DNA of 64,000 nucleotides from Oceanospirillaceae bacterium (lineage in GTDB: Bacteria; Pseudomonadota; Gammaproteobacteria; Pseudomonadales; Balneatricaceae). The notes beneath the pieces are model-generated. The model was given only the letters and a program-made list of their open reading frames with translations, did no database searches and was not told the origin of the DNA. Below are positions 46,213 through 56,694 of this stretch, in pieces; position 1 is the stretch's first letter, and every line of letters starts with the position of its first letter. The stretch lies in contig JAPYOS010000004.1 of the NCBI GenBank assembly GCA_029938085.1, forward strand, positions 1 through 64,000. The letters run 5' to 3'. A program made the position numbers and the translations under genes.

Positions 46213-46895
46213 GGTGTTTCTCCGATTTGAGGGTCTGACTGCGCTTGCATGCGCAGCATAATATTATTGCGGGCATTGTTGATGTGACGTTTCATTAACC
46301 ATTCGGCTAATTCACCATCACCTTCTTCAATAGCACTGCAGATTTGGTCGTGCTCTTTGAGAGCTTGCTCAGGGCGATTACTCGACAAACTAAATTGATA
46401 GCGGTACATACGTACCAACTGGTAGAGGTCTCCAGCCAACATGTCGATTAAACGTTTATTTTTGCTGCCGTGAACAATACGGTAATGAAAGTCGACATCG
46501 CCTTCTTGCTGAAAATATGAGCGGCCTTGCGTGTCGAGGATGTGTTTGTGGTGGCTGGTCAACAGCAGGCGTAGTTCTGATTTCTCTTCAACAGACATGG
46601 TTTGGGCGGCAAGCCTTGCAGCTAAACCTTCTAAAGACTCGCGAATCTGATAGATTTCGAGCAACTCTCCATAAGACAGTTTAACTACCCTAGCACCGAC
46701 GTTAGGCACGCGGGTAATCAAGCGCATGGCTTCTATGCGACTCATGGCTTCGCGCAGTGGACCACGGCTAATGCCATGTATACGAGCCAGTTCAGGCTCA
46801 TTTAGCTTTTGACCCTGAGCGATATCCCCGGTAATGATATCTTTAACGATACGATCACAGACTTTATTGGCTAAGGTTGTTGCTTCTACTTCCAT
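46209..46895 (-). CDS. GntR/FCD-family regulator of the methylcitrate operon
   Basis: A 228-residue regulator with a GntR winged helix (residues about 10-75, [20 protein letters not shown]) and a C-terminal FCD ligand domain whose metal-binding histidines are visible ([10 protein letters not shown], then KEHDQIC and [11 protein letters not shown]). It is the first gene of the prp operon, coupled to prpB. GntR-type PrpR repressors in this position are known in pseudomonads; the ligand is presumably a methylcitrate-cycle acid. The operon promoter directly upstream carries operator-like repeats, so autorepression is likely. Enterobacteria use an unrelated sigma-54 activator also called PrpR. Confidence 0.9.
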   Translation of the reverse strand: MEVEATTLANKVCDRIVKDIITGDIAQGQKLNEPELARIHGISRGPLREAMSRIEAMRLITRVPNVGARVVKLSYGELLEIYQIRESLEGLAARLAAQTMSVEEKSELRLLLTSHHKHILDTQGRSYFQQEGDVDFHYRIVHGSKNKRLIDMLAGDLYQLVRMYRYQFSLSSNRPEQALKEHDQICSAIEEGDGELAEWLMKRHINNARNNIMLRMQAQSDPQIGETP

Positions 46896-46900
46896 ACATA

Positions 46901-46985
46901 TTGTCTACACTTTTTACGTAAAACCATTATATTCTTTCGTATTTAGCCTGTCAATTTAGACATTGATCTAATATTGTTGACAATA
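46901..46985 (-). promoter_or_regulatory. prp operon promoter with operator-like repeats
   Basis: On the minus strand TTGACA (46949-46954), a 17-bp spacer and TATAAT (46926-46931) are a perfect sigma-70 consensus. Three GntR-like elements surround it: TTGTCTACAC in the untranslated leader (46901-46910), TGTC-N6-GACA overlapping the -35 box (46949-46962), and TATTGTTGACAATA upstream (46972-46985). Confidence 0.75.
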
Positions 46986-47111
46986 ATGCCAGTAACGTTA
47001 GTTAGATCGACTGTTTAATACAAATAAATAACGCCTGCCGTGAGTAAAACCCTAGGCGTCACCGGTTAGGGAAGTTAGAATAGCCTTCTTGTCAGCCTTT
47101 AGACTTTAGAC

Positions 47112-48491
47112 GTGTATATAATCCCCCTGCCATTTGCTGAAAATGCTTGCCACTATTTTGAGGCTATCAGACACCTGCCACTGCCTTTGTTGCTGGATTC
47201 CAGCCGCCCTGCTAGTCACTTTGGTCGTTACGATATGGCCATGGCGGCACCACTGGCAGTCATCACCCACAAGGACGGCCTAACTCAGGTTCTACAAGAC
47301 GGTATTACACGCACTACTCAAAGCGATGCTTTTGAGCTCATTGGCCAGCTACAGCAGCAATTACTGCAAGACTTAAGCGTTAGCGAACTAGCCGCAGACA
47401 TCCCGTTTACAGGCGGCGCTGCAGGCCTATTTGGCTATGACTTAGGCCGTTCTATCGAGACTATGCCAACACTGGCAAAAGCCGACATTGCTGTAGAAGA
47501 TATGTGTGTAGGTATTTATCCATGGGCCGTGATTACCGACCATGAGCTTCGTACAAGCTATTTAGTAAGCCAGTTGGATGACCCACAAACTCAGGCGCTG
47601 ATGCAAACGCTAACACAGCCGTCAAGCGTGATGACTAGCGCCTTTGCCTTAAAAGGCGATTTCAACTCCAACATGTCGGCGCAAGAATATGCCGATAAGT
47701 TTTATCGCGTTATCGATTATATCCACGCTGGTGATTGCTATCAGGTATGTTTAGCCCAGCGCTTTAGTGCTGCGTATGCAGGCAACCCTTGGTTTGCATA
47801 CCAGCAATTAAGAAAAGCCTCGCCAACGCCCTTTAGTGCTTATATGGAAACCAATGAAGGCGCTCTGCTCAGCCTGTCCCCAGAACGTTTTTTACAAGTG
47901 CATCAAGGACGCGTTGAAACCAAGCCAATCAAAGGCACCCGACCACGAGGTGACACGCCAGAGTTAGACAAAGCCTTGTATGAAGAATTAGGTGCAAGCC
48001 CTAAAGATCGTTCTGAAAACCTTATGATCGTAGATTTATTGCGCAACGATTTAAGTAAGCATTGCCAACCCTTTTCGGTCAAGGTGCCCGATTTGTTTGC
48101 CATCGAGAGTTACAGTAACGTTCACCATTTAGTGACGACGGTAACCGGTGAACTGGCATCTAATGAGCAAATTTTACCTTTGTTAAAAGGCGCTTTTCCA
48201 GGCGGTTCTATCACTGGCGCACCCAAACTACGGGCCATGGAAATCATCGAAGAACTGGAACCACACCGTCGCAATGGCTACACCGGCTCCATCGGTTACT
48301 TGAGCAGTAATGGTCGCATGGACACCAATATCTGTATCCGTACGTTAGTAACGGACAGTAAAGGCGATGATGGTGGACTGATTTATTGCTGGGCTGGGGG
48401 CGGCCTAGTAGCCGATTCGGACTGTGAGTCTGAATACCAAGAAACTTTTGATAAGGTTAACAACCTTCTTGATGGCTTGCGGGCTTTATAA
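47112..48491 (+). CDS. pabB: Aminodeoxychorismate synthase component I
   Basis: A 459-residue chorismate-using enzyme that makes 4-amino-4-deoxychorismate for folate synthesis, using ammonia from PabA. The core has the conserved PIKGTRPRG, the helix ENLMIVDLLRNDLSK, GGSITGAPKLRAMEII and the C-terminal GLIYCWAGGGLVADSD. The PIKGT motif distinguishes PabB from TrpE, which has PIAGT. Translation appears to start at GTG 47112, since no upstream ATG is in frame; the ribosome-binding site is weak. It converges with cysB, with only 3 bp between stops. Confidence 0.94.
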   Translation: MYIIPLPFAENACHYFEAIRHLPLPLLLDSSRPASHFGRYDMAMAAPLAVITHKDGLTQVLQDGITRTTQSDAFELIGQLQQQLLQDLSVSELAADIPFTGGAAGLFGYDLGRSIETMPTLAKADIAVEDMCVGIYPWAVITDHELRTSYLVSQLDDPQTQALMQTLTQPSSVMTSAFALKGDFNSNMSAQEYADKFYRVIDYIHAGDCYQVCLAQRFSAAYAGNPWFAYQQLRKASPTPFSAYMETNEGALLSLSPERFLQVHQGRVETKPIKGTRPRGDTPELDKALYEELGASPKDRSENLMIVDLLRNDLSKHCQPFSVKVPDLFAIESYSNVHHLVTTVTGELASNEQILPLLKGAFPGGSITGAPKLRAMEIIEELEPHRRNGYTGSIGYLSSNGRMDTNICIRTLVTDSKGDDGGLIYCWAGGGLVADSDCESEYQETFDKVNNLLDGLRAL

Positions 48492-48494
48492 ACC

Positions 48495-49478
<984 letters not shown>

Positions 49479-49551
49479 TTAAGCCATGCCCTCTGGGCTT
49501 TAAATCATATCACATAGACCGAAAAAGCATATAGGTATTATCATTTAGTCA

Positions 49552-51366
49552 TTAGTAACCTTTTACACGCTCAATTAAGCTTACTAAATCTTGTGCATCG
49601 GGCACCCCTACAATGGTGTGTTGTAACAACAAATCACCATTAGCGCTGTAGAAGACTAGGGCCGGCGGTCCTACCAACTGTAATGAGCGCATCAAATTGA
49701 CCGCCGCAGGTTCGTTGGCAGTTACATCAACTTTAATCACTTTTACATCGCTAAGCGCTCGCTGAACATCGGTATTAGTAAATACAAACACATCCAGCTC
49801 CACACAGGAAATACACCAGTCGGCATAGAAGTCTAACATCACCACTTGATTATCAGTTTTCGCCTGGCCTAACAATTGAGGCACTGCGGACGCTGTCACC
49901 TTAGTGACTGATATTGGCTGGTTTTGGGCGTGGCTGGACTGCTGCGTTAAGCCTTGTAATGGGGCAATTAACGAGGCGTGGCCTACCGTTTGACCAACCA
50001 GCAAAGTCACGGCGTATAGCCCCAGTAACACCCCCATAACATAGGCAAAAATAATCCCTTGCACACTGGCAAGAGCGGGTTTCCAGCGGCTATTGAGCAG
50101 CAGTGAAAGGGCTAATACTAAGGTCACCACAGCCACTAACCACAAACTCCATTGAGACCACACACGATCGATCATCCAGATCGCCATATACAGCATGAGA
50201 AAACCAAACCCAATTTTAATACGCTGCATCCAAGCCCCAGCCTGAGGAATAAAGCGACCCGCCGAGGTGCCAACAATCAACAGGGGTATGCCCATACCTA
50301 AACCCATAACAAATAGTGCAAAGCCTCCCAGTGTAGCGTCACCCGTTTGGGCAACGAACAATAAAGCGCCTGCTAAGGGCGCCGCCACGCAGGGGCCAAC
50401 CACTAACGCCGACAAGGCCCCCATAATGGCCACACTGACAAACTGCCCGCCTGCCCTGCGTTGCGTAAGCTGATTGATCTTATGCTGCAACCAGGTGGGC
50501 ATTTGAAAGTTAAACCAACCAAACATGGCCGCAGAAAACACCACAAATAAACTCGCTATCACACCAATAACCCAGGGCTGTTGTAACGCAATTTGAACGT
50601 TAGCTCCACTGAGTCCTGCCACCAAACCAGCTAGACTATAGGTTAACGCCATGGTCAGCACATAGGTCGCCGATAAAGCGAAACTTCTACGAGCACTGGG
50701 TTTGGGGTTAAGGCCAACAATAATGCTGGATAAAATAGGCACCATAGGTAATACACAAGGGGTAAATGCTAGGGCCAAACCTGCCAGAAAAAAGATGATC
50801 AATAGGCTACTAACACTACTGCCTTCGAGTTGCTTCATAAACCAGCTGGCATTGGTACCACTGGACTGGGCCCACAGGCTCGGTACTTGCGCCGCTAATG
50901 ATTGTTCAGAAATGACAGGTGTTAGCTCAAACTGCATAGTTTGAGGGGGATAACAGACACCGCCATCCCAACAGCCTTGGTAATTCACCAGCAGTGTTGA
51001 TGCAGGATCACCGGTTTGGGGCAACAACCCTGTGAGATGCAATTGTCCGTAGTAGACGTTAGTGGTTCCAAAGGTTGGGTCTTGCTTTACCTTAGCTTGA
51101 GGTAAAATAAGGTCGGTTAATGGATGATTATTAGACGTAGTGAAGGCTAATTTGTCTTGATACAGATAATAGTCAGCGGCCGTATTCCAGATAATGTCGA
51201 TCTTGTGGCCATACTGCTCAATGGTTAGCGGAAACGCTTCAGCTGCCGGTAATGGGTGTTGGGCCGTACTAAACAGTGCAGCACTGGCATTAGCGGTCAA
51301 CAGAAGCAACAAGCCAAAAACCTGTACACCATGGCGTAATCCACTATTAATCCACGATATCTGCAT
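49552..51366 (-). CDS. dsbD: Thiol:disulfide interchange protein DsbD
   Basis: A 604-residue three-domain membrane protein that carries electrons from cytoplasmic thioredoxin to the periplasm. A signal peptide (residues 1-30) is followed by the periplasmic alpha domain with C132 and C138 (GCWDGGVCYP). The eight-helix beta domain has cysteines in FTPCVLPM and GPCVAAPL, and the thioredoxin-like gamma domain has C518-x2-C521 (WCISC). All six redox cysteines are present. The start was set at ATG 51366, behind AGAAAGG; a TTG six bases upstream is also in frame. Confidence 0.96.
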   Translation of the reverse strand: MQISWINSGLRHGVQVFGLLLLLTANASAALFSTAQHPLPAAEAFPLTIEQYGHKIDIIWNTAADYYLYQDKLAFTTSNNHPLTDLILPQAKVKQDPTFGTTNVYYGQLHLTGLLPQTGDPASTLLVNYQGCWDGGVCYPPQTMQFELTPVISEQSLAAQVPSLWAQSSGTNASWFMKQLEGSSVSSLLIIFFLAGLALAFTPCVLPMVPILSSIIVGLNPKPSARRSFALSATYVLTMALTYSLAGLVAGLSGANVQIALQQPWVIGVIASLFVVFSAAMFGWFNFQMPTWLQHKINQLTQRRAGGQFVSVAIMGALSALVVGPCVAAPLAGALLFVAQTGDATLGGFALFVMGLGMGIPLLIVGTSAGRFIPQAGAWMQRIKIGFGFLMLYMAIWMIDRVWSQWSLWLVAVVTLVLALSLLLNSRWKPALASVQGIIFAYVMGVLLGLYAVTLLVGQTVGHASLIAPLQGLTQQSSHAQNQPISVTKVTASAVPQLLGQAKTDNQVVMLDFYADWCISCVELDVFVFTNTDVQRALSDVKVIKVDVTANEPAAVNLMRSLQLVGPPALVFYSANGDLLLQHTIVGVPDAQDLVSLIERVKGY

Positions 51367-51496
51367 ATACAACCTTTCTCTTGTACGTTTTATTTGTTTG
51401 TAGGCCCTTGATTGTGTTACAAAGGAGCGCTTAATTATAGCGTTTTGGCTTACCCATAGGCCATTATTTACCCGTTTTTACTGTTAGAGATATACC

Positions 51497-52576
51497 ATGA
51501 CCGATCGCCGTATCGAAGACCTGAACATTGCCAGCCAACAGGTACTGACCTCACCCGAAGATTTAAAGAGCCAATTACCGGCCACCAGTGCCATTGCTGA
51601 CAGCGTAATGCAAGCTCGCCAGACCGTTAAAAATATATTGGATGGAACCGACCATCGCCTATTTATTGTCATTGGGCCATGCTCGATTCACGATACCGAA
51701 GCCGCGTTAGATTATGGGCGCCGCCTGGCAATATTGGCCGACGAACTAAAAGACACCTTGTACATTGTGATGCGAGTTTACTTTGAAAAGCCGCGTACCA
51801 CAGTGGGTTGGAAAGGCTTAATTAACGACCCTCATTTAGATGGCACCTTTGATATTGAAACGGGTTTGCATATCGGCCGTAAACTGATGCTGGACCTTGC
51901 TACCATGGGCTTACCCCTAGCCACGGAAGCTTTAGACCCTATTTCCCCACAATATCAATCGGATCTTTGGACTTGGGCTGCCATCGGCGCACGCACCACA
52001 GAATCACAAACCCACCGCGAGATGTCCAGTGGCCTTTCATGCCCAATTGGGTTTAAAAACGGCACCGACGGTGGTCTCACAGTGGCCTTTAATGCCCTTG
52101 AATCCATGGCATCGCCCCACTCGTTCCTCGGCGTTAACCCTCAAGGACAAGTGGCCATCACCCGCACCAGCGGCAACCAATATGGTCATGTGGTATTACG
52201 AGGTGGTGGCGGCAAGCCTAACTATGACTCAGTTAATATTGCGTTGTGCGAACAAGCTTTAGAAAAAGACGGCTTGTCTGGCAACATTATGGTTGATTGC
52301 AGTCACGCCAACTCCAGTAAAGACCCATCCATCCAACCTTTGGTGATGGACAATATTGCCCAGCAAATCAATGAAGGTAATGAGTCTATTGTGGGTTTGA
52401 TGATTGAAAGCAACATTAACTGGGGCAATCAATCGATTCCAGAGGATTTGTCGCAATTACAATACGGCATTTCTGTCACCGATGCATGTATCGACTGGGA
52501 TACCACTGAATCCAGCATGCGCGACTTGGCGAACAAGTTGCAAGATAGTTTAAGTAAACGCAAGCGGTTGCGCTAA
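51497..52576 (+). CDS. 3-deoxy-7-phosphoheptulonate synthase, class I
   Basis: A 359-residue AroF/AroG/AroH-type DAHP synthase, the first enzyme of the shikimate pathway, joining PEP and erythrose 4-phosphate. The PEP-site motif IGPCSIHD, the segment YFEKPRTTVGWKG and the metal-site DCSHANSSKDP are intact. An N-terminal extension as in feedback-regulated forms is present (RRIEDLNI). Which aromatic amino acid inhibits it cannot be assigned safely, so no isoform symbol is given. It has its own terminator shared with nfuA. Confidence 0.95.
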   Translation: MTDRRIEDLNIASQQVLTSPEDLKSQLPATSAIADSVMQARQTVKNILDGTDHRLFIVIGPCSIHDTEAALDYGRRLAILADELKDTLYIVMRVYFEKPRTTVGWKGLINDPHLDGTFDIETGLHIGRKLMLDLATMGLPLATEALDPISPQYQSDLWTWAAIGARTTESQTHREMSSGLSCPIGFKNGTDGGLTVAFNALESMASPHSFLGVNPQGQVAITRTSGNQYGHVVLRGGGGKPNYDSVNIALCEQALEKDGLSGNIMVDCSHANSSKDPSIQPLVMDNIAQQINEGNESIVGLMIESNINWGNQSIPEDLSQLQYGISVTDACIDWDTTESSMRDLANKLQDSLSKRKRLR

Positions 52577-52593
52577 AAGCACATCCGAGAAAC

Positions 52594-52623
52594 AAAAAAG
52601 CCAGCGCTATGCTGGCTTTTTTT
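52594..52623. terminator. Bidirectional terminator between DAHP synthase gene and nfuA
   Basis: AAAAAAGCCAGC and GCTGGCTTTTTTT form a long stem around GCTAT, with T-runs on both strands. Confidence 0.92.
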
Positions 52624-52639
52624 GCTGCGTCGACAATAC

Positions 52640-53233
52640 CTACATATAAGCATTGTCGGTATTGGTATGGTCGGTAACATCTCTGACTGCGCCGATGCCA
52701 GGTACTTTTTCCATGAGGATTTTTTCGACGCCTTCTTTCAGCGTCATCGACACCGAGCTACAGCCTTGGCAACCACCGCCAAACCGTAACACTGCAACGT
52801 TAACATTGTCTTCATTAACCACTCCCACAAGACTAACATCGCCACCATGTGACGCCAAACCTGGGTTTACCTCCGTGTACAGGTGGTAATTAACCTGTGC
52901 ATCTAAGGGACTGTCGGCTGTAACCTGAGGCATTTTGGCATTAGGTGCTTTAATGGTTAACTGGCCACCCATACGGTCGGCGCTGTAATCAACGAAGGCA
53001 TCCTCAAGGTAATCTACGCTGGCAGGATCAACGTAAACCCTAAAGTGTTCAAGGTCAGTGAATTCGTCCGTGATTTTCACTTCATCTGGTCGACAGTAGG
53101 CCAAGCAGGTCTCGGCGTTAGGTGTGCCAGGGTCGGTAACGAAGATACGTACTGAGATCCCCTCAACATCTTGTTTAGATAACAATTCGGCAAGGTACTC
53201 TTGAGCGCTGGCGGTAATTTCTAGGTAATCCAC
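52640..53233 (-). CDS. nfuA: Fe/S biogenesis protein NfuA
   Basis: A 197-residue iron-sulfur carrier. The N-terminal half is a degenerate A-type domain lacking the cluster cysteines. The C-terminal Nfu domain has C155-x2-C158 ([10 protein letters not shown]), which holds a 4Fe-4S cluster at the dimer interface. In E. coli NfuA protects Fe/S proteins during iron starvation and oxidative stress. It delivers clusters to aconitases, a family that includes AcnD in this window. It converges with the DAHP synthase gene. Confidence 0.96.
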   Translation of the reverse strand: MDYLEITASAQEYLAELLSKQDVEGISVRIFVTDPGTPNAETCLAYCRPDEVKITDEFTDLEHFRVYVDPASVDYLEDAFVDYSADRMGGQLTIKAPNAKMPQVTADSPLDAQVNYHLYTEVNPGLASHGGDVSLVGVVNEDNVNVAVLRFGGGCQGCSSVSMTLKEGVEKILMEKVPGIGAVRDVTDHTNTDNAYM

Positions 53234-53334
53234 TATTTTTTCCTGTGTTGCTCCCTATGAAGTGAAAACGTGGGGAGACGATACTCTGATATAGGCCGTA
53301 TTATATACCCTACTGTTTTACTTGGGTATTAATT

Positions 53335-53362
53335 TTGAAGCTTCAGCAAAAAAGCATATAAT
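53335..53362 (+). promoter_or_regulatory. Promoter of the MATE transporter gene
   Basis: TTGAAG, a 16-bp spacer and TATAAT lie about 30 bp before the start. The transcript leader would be only about 20 nt and shows no Shine-Dalgarno sequence. Confidence 0.6.
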
Positions 53363-53391
53363 AGCCGCTCAATGCTATAAAATGTCGTTAC

Positions 53392-54726
53392 ATGTCGCCT
53401 ACACCACTATCAACCTCTATGTTACCTACTAAGCCATCACTAACGGGTTTAATGCAACTGGCGTTGCCGTTAAGCGGTGCGATGTTATCACAGGCCTTGC
53501 TTGGTCTAGTAGATACCGCCCTGGTGGGCCACCTCGGTGGCCTAGCCTTGGCGAGTGTGAGTATTGGTAGTTATTTGGTGTTTATATTAGCGGCCTTGTT
53601 AACCGGCTTTGGCACCGGCTTACACACCTACGTGAGCCACAGCAAAGTTGCGTCAACCTGGCTCAGTTCTGGGTTATGGTTTGGGTTTACTTTAGCTATA
53701 ATACTCAGCGCCGTAGCCGTCATTGCGGCACCAGAAGTCATTGCAGCCTTCGTGCTAGACGATCGCATTAATAGCTTGGCGCTACACTACACACAATGGC
53801 GTCTATGGGGTTTGCCTGCCATCGTGTTGAGCATTGCCATGAGAGTCTATTGGAGTCACCAAGGACAGCCATGGCAATTTGTCAAAATACTCCTGGTGGC
53901 TCATTTGGCCAACGTACCCATAAGTTACGCCTTAATTTATGGTCTGGGAGTTCCGGCTATGGGTGCTTCGGGTGCAGCGCTAGGTACTAGCATTGCGCTT
54001 TGGCTCGGTGCCTTAATGCAATGGATACACTTTGCTAGAGCCCAAAACTCGGTACAAATTCGCGCACCTCAACTTGACCAAATTAGACAACTCGCTCACC
54101 TCAGTTGGCCATCAATGGTGCAGCAATTTGCATTCGCTATGCACTTAGCCGTGTTTATGTGGGTGTTGAGCCGTTTGGGAGCCTCTGCTTTAGCGGCCAC
54201 CTTTAGCGTACTCAATATCGGTTTACTACTGGTATTACCTGCAGTCGGCTTGGGGCAAGCGGCATTAAGCCTTATAGGCAAGGCCATTGCACAACAAGAC
54301 GCAACGCTTGTTAAGCAGTGGAGTCGATTGATATTGGCCACCGGCCTGCTCAGTTCCGTGGCGTTATTGATATTGGTATGGTTGGGACGTGACCTATTGG
54401 CTAACCTGCTGTTGGTGAGTCGTGAATTACAGAACTTAACCAGCGTTGCGTTACCCTGGTATGCACTGGCGATGGTATTAGAAACCCTAATTATCATCCT
54501 CAGTCGCTGTCTGATAGTGGCAGACCAGCGAAAACGGACTATGATATGGGTCAGCTTAGGTCAATGGGGCTTATTTTTGCCACTGATGATTTGGTGTATA
54601 CCCAGTTATGGCTTTATCATGGTTTGGTGGCTACACATAGGTTATCGCGCCATTGTCAGCGCCGTTTTGTGGGTTAACTGGCAACAATACTTACAACAGC
54701 TGAAGACACAAGGACAGGCAAGCTAA
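53392..54726 (+). CDS. MATE family efflux transporter (DinF-like)
   Basis: A 444-residue inner-membrane protein with about twelve hydrophobic helices and the MATE pattern. It resembles the DinF subgroup (LPLSGAMLSQALLGLVDTALVGHLG, then GIGLLL-type second-half repeats). These pumps export cationic drugs or other compounds with Na+ or H+. The ATG at 53392 lacks a ribosome-binding site; a second ATG at 53419 is possible. Its TAA is immediately followed by the ATG of the antiporter gene, so the two membrane proteins are co-translated. Confidence 0.92.
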   Translation: MSPTPLSTSMLPTKPSLTGLMQLALPLSGAMLSQALLGLVDTALVGHLGGLALASVSIGSYLVFILAALLTGFGTGLHTYVSHSKVASTWLSSGLWFGFTLAIILSAVAVIAAPEVIAAFVLDDRINSLALHYTQWRLWGLPAIVLSIAMRVYWSHQGQPWQFVKILLVAHLANVPISYALIYGLGVPAMGASGAALGTSIALWLGALMQWIHFARAQNSVQIRAPQLDQIRQLAHLSWPSMVQQFAFAMHLAVFMWVLSRLGASALAATFSVLNIGLLLVLPAVGLGQAALSLIGKAIAQQDATLVKQWSRLILATGLLSSVALLILVWLGRDLLANLLLVSRELQNLTSVALPWYALAMVLETLIIILSRCLIVADQRKRTMIWVSLGQWGLFLPLMIWCIPSYGFIMVWWLHIGYRAIVSAVLWVNWQQYLQQLKTQGQAS

Positions 54727-55914
54727 ATGCATACCGAATCAGTTATATTTTCCTTCTTTTTGATTTTTACCGGCGCAGCGCTGCTAGCAACCTTATCGCT
54801 GTATTTTCGCCAACCTTTGCTATTAGCCTATATTGCATTAGGCGCTTGTCTGGGCCCATTTGGTTTAGCGTGGGTGGTAGACACGGAGTTGTTAGCCGAT
54901 GTATCCCATGTGGGCATCATATTTTTGTTGTTTCTTATCGGTTTAGACATGCAACCGAGCCACTTGTTACAAATGCTGCGCAAAGGCTATATGGTGGCTT
55001 TTATCAGCTCGCTAGCGTTTGCCTTGTTAGGTTATGGCGTGGCAGTCGCGTTTGGCTTTAACACCATTGATAGCTTAATCATTGGTGCTTCTACTATGTT
55101 TTCCAGTACTATCATTGGTATTAAGCTACTACCTACAACCGTATTGCACCACAAACAAACGGGCGAACTGGTGGTGGGCTTGTTGTTATTACAGGACTTA
55201 ATTGCCATCATTTTACTGACCTTGCTCACCACCTTAGGACAGCAATATAGCCAAGGCTTGGACTTAACCCTCAATACCGACCTATTATTAAGTTTAGCCG
55301 CGGTGCCGTTATTAATGTTGGCCGCTTTAGCCACGGTTCGCTGGGTGTTATTGGTACTGATTCAAAAGTTCGACCGCTTTCATGAGTACATTTTCTTACT
55401 GGCCTTGGGTTGGTGTTTGGGGCTCGCAGAGTTAGCCCACAGCATCGGTCTGTCGGCAGAAATAGGCGCCTTTATTGCAGGTGTGAGCTTAGCTTCTAGC
55501 CCCATTAGCCAATACATTGCCATTAACTTAAAACCCATTAGGGACTTCTTTTTAGTATTGTTTTTCTTTTCCATCGGTGCCAGCTTTAACTTCCCCATGA
55601 TGCATTCGATCTGGCTGCAGTGTTTAGTACTGGCGATATTAGTGATTAGTATCAAACCATTGGTCTTTGGGTTGATTATTCGGCCCATCTGCAAGTCAAA
55701 GTCCACCGCTTGGGAAGTGGGTTTTAGGCTAGGTCAAACCAGTGAGTTTTCTATTCTCATTGCCACTTTAGCTGCTTCCAGCATGTTGATTACCGACACG
55801 GCATCGTTGCTTATTCAAGCCACGGCCATCATTACCTTTGTGGCCTCTTCTTACCTTGTGGTATGGAACTTTAAGTCCCCCATCGCCGTGAAGGACCATT
55901 TACGCCACGACTAA
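54727..55914 (+). CDS. CPA2-family cation/proton antiporter (membrane domain only)
   Basis: A 395-residue membrane protein with about twelve helices, similar to the transport domain of KefB/KefC/YbaL. It has LIGLDMQPSHLLQM in an early helix and the LLLLQDLIAIILL segment where CPA2 antiporters carry the ion-binding aspartate. It ends after the last helix at residue 395, so the cytoplasmic RCK/TrkA-N domain that regulates Kef systems is missing. It starts directly after the MATE stop codon. The ion (K+ or Na+) and regulation are unknown. A terminator for the opposite strand follows. Confidence 0.88.
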   Translation: MHTESVIFSFFLIFTGAALLATLSLYFRQPLLLAYIALGACLGPFGLAWVVDTELLADVSHVGIIFLLFLIGLDMQPSHLLQMLRKGYMVAFISSLAFALLGYGVAVAFGFNTIDSLIIGASTMFSSTIIGIKLLPTTVLHHKQTGELVVGLLLLQDLIAIILLTLLTTLGQQYSQGLDLTLNTDLLLSLAAVPLLMLAALATVRWVLLVLIQKFDRFHEYIFLLALGWCLGLAELAHSIGLSAEIGAFIAGVSLASSPISQYIAINLKPIRDFFLVLFFFSIGASFNFPMMHSIWLQCLVLAILVISIKPLVFGLIIRPICKSKSTAWEVGFRLGQTSEFSILIATLAASSMLITDTASLLIQATAIITFVASSYLVVWNFKSPIAVKDHLRHD

Positions 55915-55944
55915 AAAAGCCCCATCGGCAAAACCGATGAGGCT
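55913..55944 (-). terminator. Terminator of the OmpA-like gene
   Basis: On the minus strand AGCCTCATCGG pairs with CCGATGGGGCT (one mismatch), followed by six T. It may also act weakly on the plus strand for the antiporter transcript. Confidence 0.8.
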
Positions 55945-55973
55945 GGTGACAGCTGAGCTAAGTCTAATGCGGT

Positions 55974-56585
55974 TTAGTTCATTACTTTAACTTGAGTTTT
56001 AATCAGTACTTCTGCACGACGGCTGCTGGCTAAATTTTCAACGCCGTTTTCATCCATCACTGGGCGCCCTTCACCTTGCGCAAACGTGGATGTGGTTCTA
56101 ACATCACGAGCCGCTAAGTAAGCCGCAATAGCATCCACACGACGTTGAGAGAGATCCAAGTTGTAGCTGGCCTCACCACGGGTGTCGGCATAGCCAACTA
56201 TCTGAACAGCCAATAACTGCTCGGCGCCACGAGATGCTTCAAGCAATTTATATAATGCCACTTTGGCGGCCATATCTAGTGTTGAGCTGTCGGTTGCGAA
56301 GTTAATTTTGGCTTCGTGAGGCACGACCTTAAGCACTGGTTGAGCAGCTGGTTCCACCTTCTCTACCACTTCTACAACCGACTTTTCCATCACCTCTGGC
56401 AAATGGCACGAATCGCGTTCTAGGCTGGCAAAATCAAACGCACTCACACATTCGCCATCCGTCGTCACAACATTATGACCGTCAGTGGTCTTCCAGACCG
56501 TATTGAATCCATGCTCGCCATGGCCCCAAGATGAGGTTGCCACTAAAGCCACTGCTAAACCTAAAACTGTCTTATTAAATTTCAT
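55974..56585 (-). CDS. OmpA-family peptidoglycan-binding protein
   Basis: A 203-residue exported protein. A Sec signal peptide (KFNKTVLGLAVALVATSSWG) is followed by a region with two cysteines (GECVSAFDF, DSCHLPE) that could form a disulfide. A valine/glutamate/proline-rich spacer leads to an OmpA C-terminal domain (about residues 88-200, INFATDSSTLD, then NLDLSQRRVDAIAAYL) that binds peptidoglycan. There is no lipobox cysteine and no N-terminal beta barrel, so it is probably periplasmic. ATG 56585 was chosen for its GGAG site and signal peptide; an upstream start would spoil the signal. Confidence 0.9.
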   Translation of the reverse strand: MKFNKTVLGLAVALVATSSWGHGEHGFNTVWKTTDGHNVVTTDGECVSAFDFASLERDSCHLPEVMEKSVVEVVEKVEPAAQPVLKVVPHEAKINFATDSSTLDMAAKVALYKLLEASRGAEQLLAVQIVGYADTRGEASYNLDLSQRRVDAIAAYLAARDVRTTSTFAQGEGRPVMDENGVENLASSRRAEVLIKTQVKVMN

Positions 56586-56694
56586 TATCAAACCACTCCA
56601 CATCAATCGATTACACAGGGTTACTCCCCGTGATATCAAATATAGAATAGAATTTTTGATTTTCTGTAAAATTTAATAAAAACAGCAATAAATT

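Noticed and set aside
47000-47111. Attenuator or TyrR box before pabB, and a TyrR box before the DAHP synthase gene (51373-51496).
   Set aside because: No leader peptide, terminator/antiterminator pair or TGTAAA-N6-TTTACA motif was found.
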